DNA of 6,028 bases from Peptococcaceae bacterium (GTDB lineage Bacteria; Bacillota; Desulfotomaculia; Desulfotomaculales; Desulfocucumaceae), in assembly GCA_013336365.1 (NCBI GenBank), contig JAAXTT010000090.1, positions 1 through 6,028 of the forward strand. The letters are read 5' to 3'. The stretch's first letter is position 1. Each line of letters begins with the position of its first letter. The translations under genes were made by a program, and so were the position numbers. The notes under the pieces are model-generated. The model searched no databases and was not told where the DNA came from. It saw nothing but the letters and a program-made list of their open reading frames with translations. Positions 5,039 to 6,028 of the stretch are shown here, in pieces.

Positions 5039-6028
5039 CTCTCCATTCCAAAACAGATATACATATTTTTCCTTGACCCTCTTACCAGACAGCATTTCCA
5101 ATGCTCTTGCATAATATGAAATCTGTAAATTGAATTTTTCCTTTAAACTGTCCGGTAAATAATCAGCAACATAATCAGTCTTGTAGTCAATCAAAACTAA
5201 CCCATCCGGTTCTTCAAAATAGCAGTCGATAACCCCTTGAAGCAGAATAGCTTCTCCATGATAAATACTTTCCCGTAGATCGGGATATATCTCATAACAG
5301 GGTATCTCAATATTAAAGGGAACCTCTCTGTTGATTTTTCCGGAGGCAGCCAGTCTCAAACCCAGCGATGAATTAATAAAGCCTGTTATTTTTTCCGGAT
5401 CTGCACTTTCTGCCTGCTGCAAAGTTATTAAGTCTCTGTTGACCATTTTTTTTATCTGCCCGGATATGTCAATATCTGAAAAATCAAGATGCTGCATAAT
5501 AAAATGCATTGCAGTCCCGGCCTCTGCAGAAGAAAGTTCTGATTTTGACTCCAGAAACATCGGCTTTTTTACCATTTTTTGTCCGGATAACAAATACGCA
5601 TCTTGTGGCAAGCCCAATTCAAAATATCTCTTTAGCTCAGTAACTGAAAGCTTCGCAGGAACAAGGGTACCTTTTTGATATGGGTATCTCCAACTTAGCT
5701 TTCTGTCTATCTCCCCGAACCAGTCAGTCCGGGCTACAAGGTCAGCTGCTTTCTGTTTATCCTGCAAAACACCAAAATCAACCTGGGAGCTTGATGTTAA
5801 ATTCTTTGTTATATCAGATTTTCTCTGTATATTAATACTCCAATCAGAAGGATCATCTAATAAATATTCCGGATTATCATCCAAATTCCTAACGTGTATC
5901 CTTAGTGCTCCACCATATTTTTTATGTCTGATCAAAGCAGCTCCAAGCCAATCCAAATAGTTGCAGCTCTTTAGAATTCCATCCTCCGGTAGAGGAAGCA
6001 CCTTTACTGAGCCCCCGGAAAACCATTT
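5024..6028 (-). CDS. addA: AddA (ATP-dependent helicase/nuclease subunit A), C-terminal part (5' end outside window)
   Basis: The frame is open to the right edge; 334 residues are visible of a protein usually about 1,200 long, so the helicase part lies outside. AddA with AddB forms the RecBCD-like enzyme that resects double-strand breaks for RecA-dependent repair. Visible first is a helical segment with YLDWLGAALIRH. The RecB-type nuclease domain follows: AGTAMHFIMQHLDF (H175 of the visible part), GVIDCYFEEPDGLVLIDYKTD with catalytic D268, D281 and K283, and the QISYYARALE helix (Q302). The protein ends with VYLFWNGEVLTF, like complete AddA proteins. All nuclease residues are present, so the enzyme is probably active. 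The GTG at 5999-6001 is internal, since conserved AddA-like sequence (KWFSG) continues in frame upstream of it. addB is expected further right (inference). Confidence 0.92.
   Translation of the reverse strand, partial: KWFSGGSVKVLPLPEDGILKSCNYLDWLGAALIRHKKYGGALRIHVRNLDDNPEYLLDDPSDWSINIQRKSDITKNLTSSSQVDFGVLQDKQKAADLVARTDWFGEIDRKLSWRYPYQKGTLVPAKLSVTELKRYFELGLPQDAYLLSGQKMVKKPMFLESKSELSSAEAGTAMHFIMQHLDFSDIDISGQIKKMVNRDLITLQQAESADPEKITGFINSSLGLRLAASGKINREVPFNIEIPCYEIYPDLRESIYHGEAILLQGVIDCYFEEPDGLVLIDYKTDYVADYLPDSLKEKFNLQISYYARALEMLSGKRVKEKYVYLFWNGEVLTF

Noticed and set aside
5331..5678. Plus-strand open frame of 115 codons
   Set aside because: Antisense to the AddA nuclease domain, whose motifs are intact on the other strand; the length is explained by the constraint on that strand.
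5999..6001. GTG as the start of a separate 325-residue nuclease protein
   Set aside because: The frame stays open upstream to the window edge with AddA-like sequence, and the visible protein matches the C-terminal third of AddA.

Overview
The window reads as a chromosomal housekeeping segment of a low-GC Gram-positive bacterium. It is most likely a spore-forming member of the Clostridia or a related class of Firmicutes. The reasons are strong GGAGG-type ribosome binding sites before the genes, moderately AT-rich DNA, an AddA-type recombination nuclease, a DUF975 membrane protein, and the gene neighbourhood pgeF / response regulator / HlyD-like protein, which as I recall lies close to yggS-sepF division genes in many Clostridia. 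Species cannot be read from the sequence.

All six genes lie on the minus strand, so transcription runs from the right edge to the left edge. In that order they are: the C-terminal third of addA (5024-6028, cut by the edge); a 165-bp intergenic region; a DUF975 membrane protein (4223-4858); a metallo-beta-lactamase/beta-CASP hydrolase (2585-4162); pgeF (1762-2607); an OmpR/PhoB-type response regulator (1025-1735); a 98-bp intergenic region; and the first 308 codons of a HlyD-like membrane-anchored protein (1-926, cut by the edge). The hydrolase, pgeF and regulator look like one transcription unit. The first two overlap by 23 bp, the next gap is 26 bp, and a good sigma-A-type promoter (TTGATA, 16 bp, TATAAT) sits just before the hydrolase.

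The main non-coding signal is before the HlyD-like gene: an exact match to the Bacillus sigma-H consensus (GCAGGAAAT, 12 bp, GTCGAATAA), with a Spo0A-box core (TGTCGAA) on its -10 element. A second, slightly weaker sigma-H-like site precedes the DUF975 gene. If real, they place the HlyD-like (and probably division) genes, and perhaps the DUF975 gene, under transition-state or early sporulation control, like the sigma-H promoter of ftsAZ in B. subtilis. The other unexplained structure is a perfect 14-bp inverted repeat inside the pgeF coding sequence.

Functionally the segment mixes DNA repair (AddA), probable RNA processing (beta-CASP hydrolase), cell-wall precursor editing (PgeF), an apparently orphan transcription factor, and envelope proteins of unknown role. 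I see no mobile element, CRISPR array, RNA gene or defence system. All genes appear intact except the two cut by the edges.
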